From positions 17,604,149 to 17,668,148 of the forward strand of contig NC_052027.1 of the NCBI RefSeq assembly GCF_015832195.1: 64,000 nucleotides of DNA, given 5' to 3'. Below, piece by piece: positions 47,001 through 62,000 of the stretch. The stretch comes from Motacilla alba alba. Lineage: Eukaryota > Chordata > Aves > Passeriformes > Motacillidae. Positions within the stretch are counted from its first letter, which is position 1. Each line of letters opens with the position of its first letter. The position numbers and the translations under genes were made by a program. The notes beneath the pieces were generated by a model. It was not told the origin of the DNA. It worked only from the letters and a program-made list of their open reading frames with translations, and ran no database searches.

Positions 47001-50000
47001 CTTGATCTCCACCTGTAAGTGACTCTTACTGTTAGAGCCATCTCATCTTTGGCAGGTGCTGTGTTTCAGGTGGGCTCTGCTGCAGGGAGCTCTTTGGGAA
47101 TCATCTCTGCAGCTCTGCTGGTCACACACCAGCAGGTTTTTTCTTCAGGAAACCATTTTAGGTGCTTTTTAAGATAACAAAAGAGCTTGTGTAGTGGTAA
47201 TGAGGGCTGTGGCATCAAACAGCAGTCTTGACTCAACTATGAAATGGCTGTGTGAGGGGACAGATTGTGACAAACTCCAAAGAGTGAGGAGCTCAGGGCA
47301 GGGAGGCTGGTGGTGCTCAGGGCAGGGATTTCCTCTGAAGCCCATCCCTGCTCTGTGCACAGCTGGAGCCTGGGCTGTGCAGTGGGATGGGATTGCCACA
47401 GGAGGGAGATGCTGACCTGCGTTGGGAGCTTGGCAGCTCCACTAGTGCTCACCTTTCCTGAGCAGCTCCCTGAGTTTACAGTTATATTTACAGCTGAATT
47501 AAATATTCAGTGTTTCTCTGAGTAGTTTTTGTGTGCTGTTAGTAGGCAGTGTTCTATAGAAAGTAAAGTGGAGCCTTTTTCTATAGTGTTTCAGTTACTG
47601 TTGTCAAAAGGCAAATAGAACACCTTCAGTAGGAATGCTGTCACTTGTCACAGGCTGCATTAATTATGCTCTGAGGGGGTAAGCATACATTTAAAGTTAC
47701 TTTTAACTCCCACAAAAACTTGTGCAGTTAGCCAGCTCAAATTTATATGCTGAAAGCTGCTGAAACTATTTTCAGGGATCATTTTTATAAAAGACTGATC
47801 TAGATTTATAAAGTCTAAGTTGATAAACTTCAAATCTCCGCTGTAAAATAGTCACTCACTGCTATGTTTCAGATTTGGGTTGGGGGTCAGGCAGCCACAT
47901 CTTGCCTGTTGGTGACATTTGTTGGTTGAACAAGGTTTCTTTCGAGTTGTGTGTAAGGTAAGCACCTTTGTAGGAGTGCACAGCTCTGAGAAACTCCTGG
48001 GTTTGGCTCCTCTGTGGCAGCACTTGATGCTGCTGAAGGTCTCAGAGGCTTTTTCCATCTCAGACTTCGGATTATATAATTTTTCTGATGTTAATGACCA
48101 CTCATAGGGGAGTTTTGGACTTCTGCTGGAGGCCCATGGATGAATCTGATTGGACTGCACATCTTTTCTGTGTGACAGTCTGTATTTTCTCCAGCTGCCT
48201 AATCTGCAGTGTAATAATTATTCTGATTAAGGCATCACAGGACTTCCATGTCAGCAAGCCAGGGCATATCTTTTGATAGTCTTATTTTAGGCCACATATA
48301 AAATCAGTGCAATAGTCTACTTGTGTTTTTTGTTGAAGATGATAATTTCAACCACAGAAGACAAGACACTGACTGAAATACAGGTCCAGATTCTCGAGCA
48401 CAAAATGACAGCCTGCAGAAAGAAGTGCTGCTTGCCAGGACTGGGTTGGTTGCTTAGCAATGAGCTATTTATCTGCAGAGGGACCCAGAAAAGGGATCAG
48501 GATGGTTTGAAAACATAGTTTGAATAAAGGAGCTTTTAAAGTCAGCAGAGTTTAGCAGTTTTGCTGTGAAATTCAAAGTGAGGAGGCTCTGCAGCAGCTC
48601 TGATTTGTGAGTTGAAGTTAGCAGGATTATTTAAGGCTTGCCCTCTCGTGCCTTACAGCCTGCAGGCTGTGCCACTGAGTGTGCAAGTCAGCAAGACATG
48701 AGAAGCTGATAAATGTTGATGATCCTTGAGGAAACCCTGGAGCATTCAGGGTTTGTCCATCACATAGACACCTTGAGTTGTTGTGTGAAGAGTTTCTCTT
48801 CCAGCTTCCATTCACCTTCAGCATTGACTCAATTTGTCATTGCAATATTAAGTGCTGTCTTGATTATTTCAAGAAAACATAAGGATCCAGCTATGCTCCC
48901 GGCTGAACTGGTGACTTCCTAAGCAGAGTTAGACCTTGGTGTGAGGATCTGAGCTCGAAGTAGAATGTGAAATTGCACCACTGAGTTCATGGTTAACTGT
49001 GGCCTCCTGTGAAAGCTCTCAGATGATCAGGATTTACTTGGGGTGGGTTGCAGGTGACTCTGGCCTGTATCTGTGTCTCTGCTGTAGCACTGGTTGCTGC
49101 AGCAGAAAATTAAGATCATGTGAGAAGTGAGCAGCCATGTCACTACAGCTCTTCTCTAAGTTATGACTGATTTCAGCCTTGTTAATTGTTCAAATTTCAG
49201 GTGATTTGTATTCAGGAAATCTGAGAAGGTATTTGGATGGAACACAAATCCATATTGCTGGGTAATGTCTGTGCTATGCAGCCAGTGCATGGAATACCAA
49301 GCTGCTAGTACCAGCCAAAGCTAAAATCTGCCAGAAATGCAGTTGCAATCAATTATCTCTCTGCCTTTTGACTTGCAAATATTGTCTTAAGTTTGTGGTG
49401 GATTAAAAAAAAAAAAAAAGGTGTTATTCAGAAAGAAACTCCAGCTAGAGCAGAAACCCCATTTTGCAGTTTATTTACTAAATGTGAAACACCAAGTCAT
49501 TCCTTGTTCCTTGTGTGCTTCCAGGTGGGTTTTCAAGCAGCTCTATGACAAAGGCCTGGTGTACAGAGGGGTTAAGGTGATGCCTTTTTCAACTGCATGC
49601 AACACCCCCCTGTCCAACTTTGAGTCCCATCAGAACTACAAGGTAAGTTGCAATCAGATTTCTCTATTTTCTCCTGTAAAGCTTTAGTACTTTTCTCTAG
49701 ATGGTACCTAAACATGCCATTACAGTCCAAATTGGTGGGAAAAATCTAGGCAAATGGGTTAATTTTGATCATATTTTGCTGTATTTGTTTGGATCAGTTG
49801 ATCTTTAGAGTTCTTCATTGGTTACTACTTACGGATGTTTAAAGTACACACTTTTTTGTTGTGGTAAACTCCTCCCTCTCTGTGCTCTCAAGGCTTTATT
49901 GCAGTGGTGGATTTTCATGCTGAATTTTCAGGAGAGCTGCGGTTGTCCCTGTCTGTGCACATCTGGAAAGAAGAGGGTCTTTGGCAGGGTTTGAATCTTC

Positions 50001-53000
50001 TGTGAGGAGATTTGTAAGGAGTGTCAAAGACTGTAGCTGTAGGATAATGATTCTTCTAAGAATCATTAATTTACATTGGGAAACACCAGAAAATACAGCG
50101 TTTACTGTGGTTTATAAAATGTTCCTTTAAAAATGAGTGACAAGATGAAGCAAGTGCAGCTTCTCACTTGCAACAAACTCATGTGTCATGTATGTGAAGG
50201 CAGAACTTGTGTCCCAATTTTCCAAATTCCACATTAGTTTGTAGATAGTGGTTTTGTATCCCCTCCAATCCTGACCCAGGCCTCCATATCCTTATATTGT
50301 AAATCTTCCACTTGCATTGTGAGAGCAGAGAGCTAGCACAGATTGTACATCTGGTCTCTATATCTTGCCTAAAAAAGGCCAGTTTTCTGGCCAGAAGTAG
50401 TGTTTTCAAAACAAATGTTTAAATAGACTTGGAGTACAATGCAGCCCACAGATATCAGAGAGATACCAGAGCTTTCAATGTTGCTGAAGGGTATTTATAC
50501 TAAAGAAAAAATGGTTTGAGATTTATGAGAGATTTGCAAAGATACCTTGCTTTTTGTGACTGTCTGACAACTGAAATAATTACTTTTCTTGCCTGTATGG
50601 GCTGGCATTTCACACAGGCTCAGATAAATGAGTTTTCTTTAGAACAAAGACTATTTTGGAGGGTTTGTGAATATGTGTATCTATATTCTCTTTTTCCATA
50701 AAGCTTGAAGCTCTTTCTTGAGTCTTAATGAAATATTTAGATGCTGTTTCTTACTCTAGAACCAGAGGTGTGTGTGGGTGGGATGCTGCTCTGCCACTCC
50801 ATGCAAAAATTACCTTTCTCATCTGCCAGCAATGGTGTTTGGAAGTTGGGTCTGTGAGCTGACAGGATTTATAGTTGGTGAGCTCAGTAATTTCTGGGTG
50901 TGAGGCAGCTGTTGCCTTTCTCACAGTGGAAAGCAGCCTTTGGCTACTGTTTATTGATGCTCTGAGAGCTGGGACACAGATCAGGAGCACAAGAAGCACG
51001 TTCAGAACCAGAGCTGGGTGTCCAAGGCACACCTGAGTTATCAATGCCAGCAGCTAGTACTGCATTAAACTGAGGAAATGGTGTCTGCAGGTGAAATTTT
51101 AACAGCTAAAACACTACACTGTACCATTACCTGTCAGCCTGGGTGATATTTTTTATGCTTTGCCGGTTGTTTTTATCTCCTTGGTGAGCTCAGTGCTTCA
51201 GAAAGCAAAGGGAGGAGTGAGGAGCCTGCAGTGCTGCCTCGCGCTCGGTACCGCCCGAACCGAGAGCTCTATCTCTGCCTGGTATTGAGCCTGGGCCATG
51301 GCTTATGTAATATTTATGTTTTACTGTTCACTGCACCAGATGTTCACAGAAAATTCCCTCTGGAGCAGCCCTCAGCTCAGACATAAATAGCTGCCTGTCC
51401 CATGATGCCATGAATTGTTCCATGATGCTGGATGGAAACCAGAGCGCCTCGCACGAGACGTGCCGAGGCCACGGGACCTATTTTAGGGCTGAGGGTTGGT
51501 GTGCATGGCACCCTCTGAGCTGGCATGTGGAATTTCATAGGGAAAGTTTCCCATTTGCAGGGCTAGGCTTGCTTTTACAAGCAGCTTTTCATCGTATGTG
51601 AAATGTGAAGTGACTGAATAGGGTTGTAGTTGGCTGAAAGAAAAACTTGTTTTCAGGGGATTTTTAGGACTCACTTGAAGGTGAAGTTTTATGGAGTAGC
51701 TGACAAAGGTCTCCTTCCCTGAGGTTTCTTTACTCTTAAATATTGACATACTCTTGTTTTTAAGTACCCTAAATGTTTTTTCCCCCTTACTAAAAACAAC
51801 TTCTTAATTAGAGATGAATCATATTATGTGATGGCTGTTCTTCCTAATCCCTGTCTGCAGAAGAAAATGTGGAAAAGGCTTTATTTAGCAGTATCAGAGA
51901 ACCTGCTCATTTTCCCGACTCTTGAGATTGGTTCTAAACTTTGAAAATAGGGTTATAAGAGGTGCCTATAGGAACTGCACTTGTCTTTCTTTAGTATTTT
52001 GGCAGCAAATCCCCCAAATCTCCCTGCTAATGGGGGATTTTAACCCTGTGGCCTTGTTGCAGTGGCAGACTGCACTGGTGTAATGAGGGACTCTGGTGCT
52101 CTATTCTGACTTTAATGCTGCCACTTCACCTTATACATCACAGGTGAACATGGCATGTTAAATTGTTTTTCAGGATGTTCAGGATCCTTCAGTGACCGTG
52201 AGCTTCCCACTGGAAGAAGATCCAAGTGTTTCTCTTGTTGCCTGGACCACGACTCCCTGGACCTTGCCCAGCAACCTGGCCCTTTGTGTTAACCCAGAAC
52301 TGCAATATGTAAAACTGAGAGGCAAGTGTTGAACACCTCTTCCTTCAGGGCCTGTGGCTATGTACTTATGTTTCGTATTTTACACTGGTTTATGTGAAAT
52401 TTACAGAACTTTTCTGGGGTCGAACCGGTGATAGTGTGAAGGATGAGATCCACTTTGGATGTGTCTGATGATTTCCAGCTGCTCTGCTCTTGTTATTTAA
52501 CATGAATTGAGAGGATTATTCCTTACGAAATACTGATAGATGAAATAAAGAATAATAAAAAAAGGTGTGTGTGTTTGTAGTCTTTAATTATACCTTCATG
52601 TACAAACACCTCTCCCCTTTTTTATATAAATAGTGAGTAGGAATTTCCAGTTTCAGCATAACCACATGAATCTGTTGAGTGTTAAACATGAGGTTGTGCA
52701 GGCCTTTTTAGTGAACTCCACTTCACTGTGTTTGGGTTTTCTTTCTTTGAAGAGAACTAAGTATGTTTCAGTTTTCAAAAGTTTTAACATAAATTTGGTC
52801 ATCTTAAAAATAAATACTGGGTATTTTCAGAGATAATAACCTGACTTGCCTGAGGCCCTGAGATGGGCTTGGATGTCTCTGGTTCACTGCTGTGGGACAG
52901 TGACCCTAAGTTGGCAGGGTAGCAACCTGAATAAAATTTCTCATTGAAGTTAGGAAATCAGGATGGCTTGGGATAGAAAATGAGTTTTCTTCATAACATT

Positions 53001-56000
53001 TCACTCATTTTTGATGTTAACTTCCTTTGTGGGTATATACTACTTTTATAAAAAATCCAAGCATGAAATTGAAATAGTAGATCTCAGGAAGGCTGCATGA
53101 AGTGCAATCATTACCTTACAAATTAATAATATTGATTTTATGCAGTCATTGCCCATCTTCCAGTCATTTCCCTCTGTTTCAGTTACAATTTACTGGAACT
53201 TCCCAATTGCTTTTTTATTTGACTCAGCAATAATAGACAAGATACTTCTGCCTCTGCAACAACAAAACACACTGAAAATCAGTGGCCTGGGTTTTATCCT
53301 GTGGTTTCTGTTTAAACTTAGCCTTTGGAAAGTGTTCCTTAACTGGCTGTGTGGGGAAAAAGTAGTTGGAAAGTAGTAAAGGATTATTCTGGGGAGTTTT
53401 ATTGTTACAATATCTTGCATATATTGAAAGGCTTCATGATGGTGCAAATGAGGGGATTAAACAGATTTGTGAAACTCCTGTTTTATTTTATATTCTAGAT
53501 AAAGCCACAGGGAAGATTTACATTTTGATGGAGTCCAGGCTGGTGGCACTGTACAAATCTGACAGTGAATATCAGATACTTGACAGGCAAGTACATCAAT
53601 TACTATACTTGCTAGCTTTCAGTGTTTTTTTAAATGAGAAGTTACATGTTTTTAAGAAGATGGATTTCCCTGCATCTGTGTTTATATTGCAAAAATCTAA
53701 AAAAGGAATTGAAATTTTCTGGAACAAATTGGTCTTGTATGGGAAGCTACAAACAGAAAAAAGTTTCACTGGGTCCCTGTATTGTAGTGGGGGAAAAAAG
53801 GTTCCATAGTCCACCCCTCTCCTTTGTGTTTATGTAAAGGTAAAAGTTGGAGAAAATGCTGGAGGTGTGGTCCAGATGCCTTCTTCTACACATTATATAA
53901 AGATTTAAAGGGAAATAGGCAAAGCAATCCCATTGTTTTTAGCAAATAAATATTACTTCTCTAATTAGTGGCAGTCATTGCTTTCTGCAGGGGGCTTACT
54001 CATCTTGATTAGGTGGAAAAAGAGGAATTATTTAAGAAGTCAGGCTGGGCAGGGGGTGCAGGTATTAAATTCTGTAGCTCTTTTAGACAAAATGTCTGTC
54101 TTGGCTTCTCTTAAACATTTTGTACAAACCAGCAGCCTTTTAAAGAGGGCAAATACAACAAATATTTGCTTGTTCACTTTATTCCAACAAACAAACCAGA
54201 AAACCCTATAAAACCACACATAACCACAATAAAAGAAATAAAGACAAGAAATGTTTTTGAGAATAACACCCCTTCTTCACTGGCGTCAGTTATTTCTATT
54301 TTAGGCTTTTTATCAAGCAGTTGAAAGCTTTAATTTGAAAAAAGAGATGATATTTCAGCTAAGCAGTTGCATGTAATCATTAAATTAGGGAGATACAGAG
54401 CTGGAATGTTTAAGATGTTTTCTATTCTGATGGCTCATACTGTGACAGTTGAATAATTTTATATTTCTGCTTTGATTTCCATCCTTCCCCCCTCTGTGAG
54501 AATGCTCTTAATCTGTCACTTGGTCTGTACCAATTTAAGCTGGTGTTCAGTTTCTGAAGATGATGTTCAGTGCTGTCATTCTTCAGGCTTGGCTGAACTT
54601 CTGGTCTCTGGAGTTTTTCCCTCCCCTCTGAGTCATCAGTGGAATCACTGAGCAGTGTCAGGATGGTCCTGCCAGGCCACCACTGGGAATTTTCTTTTGG
54701 TCTGATTCTGAATTAACAACACCTTTCTCTCGAAGTGGTGGTGTATCCTCCAGTTCCAGTATTTGTGTGTGTTGGAATGATAAAGTGTCAAAACTCTCAC
54801 TAACATTAAGACCTAAATTTGATCTGCTTGCTTGCTCTCTAAGCTGGCAAGTCTGCCCCAAAAATTTTTTCTTTGTGTGTCTTGTTCTTGACAAATTCAC
54901 ATTGTGTGTTCTTTAGCACTTCTCTTACTAGAGACTGTCCATCACTTGAAGTTGAATCAGGTTGTTAGACCTGTCTCAATGGTTTTTAGGTCCATCAGTG
55001 TTTCAGTTCTCTTGGGAAATACAGATACTCTGTTCCTTTTTGGTCTTTTGAAACCTGTTCAGAGTGTCTAAAAACTTCTATCAAAACCATTTTATGTTCT
55101 TAAGTATTTTTAAGTACATTTGCTATAGGCTGAAAAAAGAAGCAAGCTAGCTCATATATTAAATTTGTTGATCTGTTGCCTTTTGTTTCCACATTCTTCC
55201 TTTAATGCAATACTGCAAATTTAACTTCAGTGTGACTGCAGTCATTCTATAGCAGGAGTGCACAGAACATTTTGCCTTCTTTTGCTGGGGTGTCTTCATC
55301 AGACATTTGAAGAGCCTGCTCTTTAAGGCAATCATACACATTTCAGGTGTTGTATTTATGTCCCTGGCTAATGGTATTTCTAACACCATCACTCACCCCC
55401 ACCAATCTCTGATTAATTTTTAAATTTCCCTTTTTTTTTAACCTCTGCCTCTCTATAAGGCTGCTAGCAAATCTCTTTGCAGAGCAGTATATTTCAATTT
55501 TTTTGTATCAGTGCTATGGTCTCTTCTCAAGCTGATTTCTTTTCTGGTTTTGGTCATGCTCCAGTTTTTCTGTCATGTAATAATTAATTTTCTCAAATGT
55601 GAGACAATTAAAAGGTAGCTGGTAGTTGAATGGATGTGTGAAAGATTTAGATCTACGAGTATCTAAGTTCATGGAAATGAATTTCACCACTTCTGCTCTT
55701 AACTTTTTTCTTCCTTTAGCTCACTTTTAAATTCTCAAGCAGTCAGGCCCTTGAGGGAGAAATTAATGCAACCTAATCTATAGCAGGCCTCAGGCTGAGG
55801 TCAGGGATGGTCTGATGAAAATGTTCAGTGTCTGAAGTCCCCTGCACTGGCTGCTTTGCACTCATGAGTTGGTCTGGGTGTGTTACCCCAGTTTTGGCCA
55901 GTGAGTGGCTGCCTGTTTTATTTAGCAGAGGTAGAATGTGATTGTTGAGCATTTCCCTCCCCTTGTGTTAGATTTCAGTCCTTTGGCATATTAAGCATTT

Positions 56001-59000
56001 AATTTCTTCACACTGTTTTCTCTGGTTGTCTCTTTTTGGATTCTAAAGAATCCAAACCAGAGATTTCTGATCTCCTGAGAGTGAAGGATTGCTGAAGTGA
56101 TTTTAAACAAATCTTACTGCTATAACTTAGGTCACAAGAAGGCACCACTGTATAAATTTTCAACCTGAAGTTCAGGACTTTGACAAAAAAAAATTTCAGA
56201 TCCCAAAATGAAAATCAGGAATGTGATCCACAACCTTTACCTTTCTCTGACTTGTGTTAAATAAGAATATAACTACTTTTTTTTTTTTTTAAGCCAATTC
56301 TGGTGCTTCACATTCTGTATCTGAGCATTCCCACATCTGTGTGGCTGAGCACTGGGATGCTTTTCTCTTATCTGATCCTGATTAAGCACCTCAAACATTC
56401 CTAAGGCTGTTTGTAATATAAAAACATATAAACCATCTGCAGAGCTGAGGCTTAAAATAGAAATCTCCCCTATTCCTAGAGGATATTGTATGTGCTGAGC
56501 TGAGGAGTTGTGCTCTTGAACTTGGCAGTAAATGCTGCTGCAGGTCCTTCCTGTGCAGTGAAACAGCTTTGAAAAGTCCCCCACTTCGAAGGAGTCGAGT
56601 GTTTTATGGTTTGACCATTGTTGGGAAGTTGTAGATCAAGGACAGAGCAGGGAGAGACCACAGCTGGGACACAGTCAGAGAGCCAGCCCATCTATTACAT
56701 TAAGTTATGTTTTAACTGGATTTTTCCCCTGAAGTTGGACGATTTAAGCACTTTCAGGGGAGTTCTGGGCTGCAAATCCCAAGCTAAGCACTGCCTTTGT
56801 CAGCTGCTGTCAGGGGCCTGAAGGGAGCCAGGCTCCATCTCTGCCTCCCGTGCCTTGTCTGGCTCAGCTGGTCCTCAGCCAGCCCTGTTTGTGTGGGATC
56901 ATTCCCTGAGATGCCTGTGGAGAGTCTGGATGCCCAGTTTAGAATAAGGAATGAGGCATCTGAGCCTCACAGGCTGCAATACGCTGTGTCACAATCTTCT
57001 GTACATAAAACTTCAGGTGTTTTGGATTATTGTTCAGTGCTCTTGGACATGCTGAGCTTTAGGGCTTTGTTGTAATGATTATTGTGTTTTATCCAGAAGA
57101 TTCTTGCCCAGCTTTACCATAAGGAGCTTGTCATTAATGCTTAATTCCTTTATTAATTTACATTGTTTGATTGAAGTTCATCATTTGTTGACTGGTAGCA
57201 GAGATGCATGAAAAGATGTTGTTTTTTCTCCAAGTTACCACAGAGATGGGAAGTAAACTTAAGGAAATTATTTTCATCTTCTGAAATCAAATTCTGTCGG
57301 GGAGGTGAAGAAGCAAATAGGAAAAAAAGCAGTTTTCAAGTTGTTAATTTGCGTTCTTGTAAATCTTTCTCCTCAGGTTTCCTGGTATTGTTCTTAAAGG
57401 CAAGAAATACAAACCACTCTTTGAATATTTTATTCAGGTAAGATGAACCAGTTTGGTGTTTGATACAGGATATAAAGGCAAAAATAAAACCCATTATGAG
57501 TATTCCTTGTTCATATTATAAGAAGATCTTAGGTTCTAATAACAAACTCCAGATTGTATTAAGTTACCTTAAAATCCTAGTGGAAGTTTGAAAAACAGTG
57601 TTGACTTTTTTCTCTCATTTTTTCCTTTAAGTTTTAAATACACTCAGAGCAAATACTGGATGATAAATAGAAGTTTGATTTCAGACTGCAGAGAAACTTC
57701 AATACCTATTAACAAGTACATATTAACCATTATTCTCTCATTTTCTCATCTGGTGAGTGTTGTCTTCCTCCTAAGTCCAGAAGCTTTGTCTTCCCAAGGG
57801 AATGGCTTGGATAACAATCACAGACATGTCATGTTTCCCACTGAAGAGTTAAAAGCCTTTGCTAAAAACCTACTGATGCATCAGATTTATCTGGATGCAG
57901 CTTTTAAGCACTGCATTAGGTCTGGCATCATAGATGATAAAAGAATATGTAGCAATAGGAGAGTGCCTAGAGAATTAAAAAAATTTTTTTAAAATCAGAT
58001 TAAAAACTGATGACATTCTTTTAAGAGGAGAGGTGCAGCCCTGCTGGCCAGGCAGCTGGGAACTCCTGTAAGGGAATTGGCCATTTGAGACACTTCCTGT
58101 TCTGAAAGATGTGCAGGAGTCAGCAAAGGTGGGAAAACCTCTGCAGGGAGCAATCTGATATTTCTAGAGGAAAGTCAAACACAGCTGAATCTGGAATATT
58201 GGACTGTGCATCTGAGCTTTGGAATGGATAAATTTTGTGAGTCCTGCTGTACTTGTAAGGAGCAGATGGGGGTATCCACAATTTTTTATTTAGAATGGAG
58301 ATCTTATCTCAAAATAGCTCCCTTCAGAACAAGCCAAACCTAATATTTTGTAACAGATTTGGTTCAGCTGTGACTGCAGTAATTTTTTTTTTACTATTTT
58401 TGTTTTAAGGAATAGTATTTATTTTTCATTATCTGTATACTGAACACACTGAAAAGTGTCATATCTTTTCTTAGCAAATTTTTTCTGGATTTTCTCTTCT
58501 CTTCTCTCTGTTTTTAGTTGGTATTTACCATGCTCTTATTCTCTGGAGGAAATAAGGAAAATGTGTGATTATAAAAGCAAACTTTGTTTTAAATTCAGAG
58601 GTATAGGGGACATACAAAAATGCAGGGAAACTTTTGTACCTTTCTTGGTTGTGTCCTCACATTCAGGAGTGTATTGATTTGCAGTCTGTTAAGCACAGAA
58701 CTGTGTGAAGATCTGTGGCTTGAAGAGTAATTGACTTGGAGGCCTTCTGGAGAGGTGTGAGATTTAATCACACTTGACACTCTTTAAATGAAGTACACAG
58801 CTGTCTGGGCTATGGGAAGTCATTAAGTCATGTCAGGGATGTCACATTTTACTGTGTCACTGATTTTTGATGCAGTTCTTTCCTCTTTTGTGTGGCTCGT
58901 GGCTCTGCCAGTTTCTGAACAGCTCTGTTTTGCTGTATGTGTGTAAGTAAGTATCTATATAAAATGATATTTTTGTGTTATAGTGCAAAGAAAAAGGTGC

Positions 59001-62000
59001 CTTTACTGTGGTAGTGGATGGTTATGTGAAGGAGGAGGAAGGCACAGGGGTTGTCCATCAGGCTCCCTATTTTGGTGCTGTAAGTATGACTACACTGTAG
59101 TGTATCTGTAATGTTAATTTTGGCCAGCACACACTGCTTGGCTTTCCAGCTCCTGGGGACTCTCTCAGGGCGATTGATGTTCAACAGTCTTCCCATTTGC
59201 TGCTTTAAAGTGTAAGAATATCATGTAGCTTTGTATTCTCATGAGCTCTTCCACGTAGTGCCTGTGCTAGGCTGGAGATTTTTGTGTCCCTTGCTTTGCT
59301 TGGTGTTGTGGTGTGTGAGCTGAACTCCCCCTGGATCTTCTGGGTGTCATTGAGCTCAGCTTTTCTCAGAGACTGAAGCTGGAGCTTTGGGAAGGGCTGG
59401 TCTGTGGCACTGGTAGTGAAAACTTTGCTTTGCTAAGTGATGATTTTGGTTGGGAGCAGCAGTTCTGCTCAGCACACTGCCCCTCTTCAGTGTTTCAATT
59501 TCATTACTCACTGGGCTTTTAGAGAATGAGAAAATGCTTTCACTGCTTTTGTCCTGAGACTTTATCCCTTGCTGTGAAAGGATTTTGTTGCACTCCATTC
59601 TTTTTTTTTTTTTCTGTCTTTATTGTCCCGTCCCTCAGTCTGTTCTTTTTTAAGGCTAAGAGGAATAATTGTCATGGATTTAATCATTTCAGTTTTTAGA
59701 CACTTGAATTAAATGCACTAGTTTAGGCTCATTGTCCTTTTTGTAGAGTGTCCTGTCTTCAGCCATTATCCAAAGATGCCCTCAAAAAACTTGCAGTGCC
59801 TAGCAATTAGCAATCCCTGGACCACGAGCTCTGTCATAATTTCCAGAGAAACTTGGCATTAGCAACAGGCCTCTTTGTATTCATGTCAAATAGCCCATCC
59901 TCTTCCATCCTTTTCCCCCTGCATTTTGCTGAAGGGAACATCCATTGTGGTGGTGTTTCCCTTGTCAGGATGATAGTTGATATGAAAAGATGTTCCAGCT
60001 TAATATAGCTCTGAATAAAGAACATTAGAGTGGGCTGTGTTAGCACTTCATGAAGAAAATGGTGGCTGGTCAAGTGTCCTGAGGAGGGTAAATTCTGTCC
60101 CACTTCTGCTCCTCAGGCTCTCCCCTGGAGCTGAATCTTGGATGTTCCAGAGGGGTGAGAGTTGATTTAGAGTCAGGAGCTCTTGCTGTGGGAGATGGAG
60201 GGAAGGAGGGGAAGAGGCTGCCAGCAGGGAAGGAGCTCTGGAAGAAGCTTTCCCTGGGCTGCCCTGAGGGTGGTTTGTGTATTTGCAGAGTCCAGTTGAA
60301 CTTATTGGAAACAGCTTGTTGAAAAGCTTGGCTGGCCTCTTAGAGAAAGCATTATCTGTCCTCTTTTATTTGATTTTTTTAATAAGCCCACTGAGTTTTG
60401 TAAACACAGAGGAAAAAATATTTCTCTCTCTCTCCCCTGGGAAATCAGCAATTACTTGTAAAACATTTTTTTAGGAAAAACCTGAGAGTAACAGTTAAAT
60501 CCTTCACAAAGAAAAAAAATACATGAAACATTGTGTGAGGAAAAAGTGCACAGAGATCACAAAGAAAACCTTGCAATCACCTAAGGAGAGGTTTGAGTGG
60601 ATAACTTTTGGTGCAGGGGCCTGAGTCAATGGGCTGTGCTGCCTTCACAAGCAAAGTGCACAGTGGATGCTGCACTTCGAGCTGCTGCCTTCTTTTTGGG
60701 GTGCATGTAATTTAATTTTGATAGCCCCTGGATTATTTCTGTACAGAAAAGCTCCCAGAGGTGCTGGTGTAAGCTCAGGATTTCATGATTACACAGTAGG
60801 CTCTGTATAGAATCCTGCTGGTATTGCTCGTTGGCCTTTAGACAGGCTTAGCTGAAAGAAGGGAGATGGTTCATGGTAGCAGACAGGGTTGTGTTCCTGG
60901 TTAATTGGCTCCTCTGCACCTTCCTGTTGAGGTGAAGGTGAATAGAAAAGGAATAACTGCACCAGGATGGTCAGAGGTGAAGAAATAAAGCACAATCCTT
61001 CACAGCAAGCCTCAAGTCTTGTCTCTGTTCCTTCCCATCAATATAAGTGAGTCCCTTTGATAAATAAAGTTGGAAAGTCAGGATTTTATTTACTTTATTT
61101 ATTTAAAATCCTACTTACTGCTACGTGTTCTGTACTGCTGATAGCTCAGCAATGTATCCTTCTCCAAAAAAAATTGAAAGTAAAAATTCACTTTCATTTA
61201 GTTCCAGATGTAGTTTCATTGTCTTGTGTGATGCCTTTGCCAAATACAAGCTGCCTCACCATATCGCAGCACTCTATTATTTCAGTTCAAAAGACATCAA
61301 AATTAAAGCTCACAGAACAAGACAAACCTGTGTTAAAAACGCTGTAAACTCATTGTACCTCCAGATTAACATGACACTAAAATTCAGCTGCTCAGGCATT
61401 TCATCATATGTAGATGTACCTGCAGTCAACTTAAAAAGCTTTAGTAAGACTTGAATTTGCATACAAATTTTTAATTTGCAATACTTCTAGTGCCTGCTCA
61501 GGCTGTGACACACAAGTTTCGTAGATCTGTTACTGATGCACTTTTTTTCAGTACCTGACACTTTTGGCAAAAGTGATTTTTTTTTTTTTTTTTTTTTTGC
61601 TAAGAGGTGCTGAAGGTGAACATTTGCTTTTGTGTTTCTGTTGTTTTGTTAAAATTTCACATAAAAAAGCTTTTGATTTCTGACAAATGAGCTGTACTTA
61701 TTAATTTTGTGTATTACAACTCCCATGTGTAATCTTTTGAGGGATTTTGAGGTACAAGAGTGACCACTGTAACTCCTATCCTGGAAAAACCTGATGTTGA
61801 TCTCAGATTTATTAGAGCTTAGCACTTGTGGATTCCTTATATGCCTGAATATATTCTTGCCTCGTGCTTCCTGAGGGAATTCTTCATGCAATCACATGGC
61901 AGCTCAGTCTGGAGAGCTTCCATGGGTGTTGAGTTGTTCAGGAGCAGGGAGCTGAGTGCAGGCAGGCAGAGCAGCACAGCCTCTGGGTGCCCTTGGCCGC

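Noticed and set aside
57588..57992. 134-codon plus-strand frame in IARS1 intron 10
   Set aside because: It lies between two well-supported IARS1 exons with unrelated residues and no matching splice phase. An unannotated retroposon remnant is possible but not supportable by eye.
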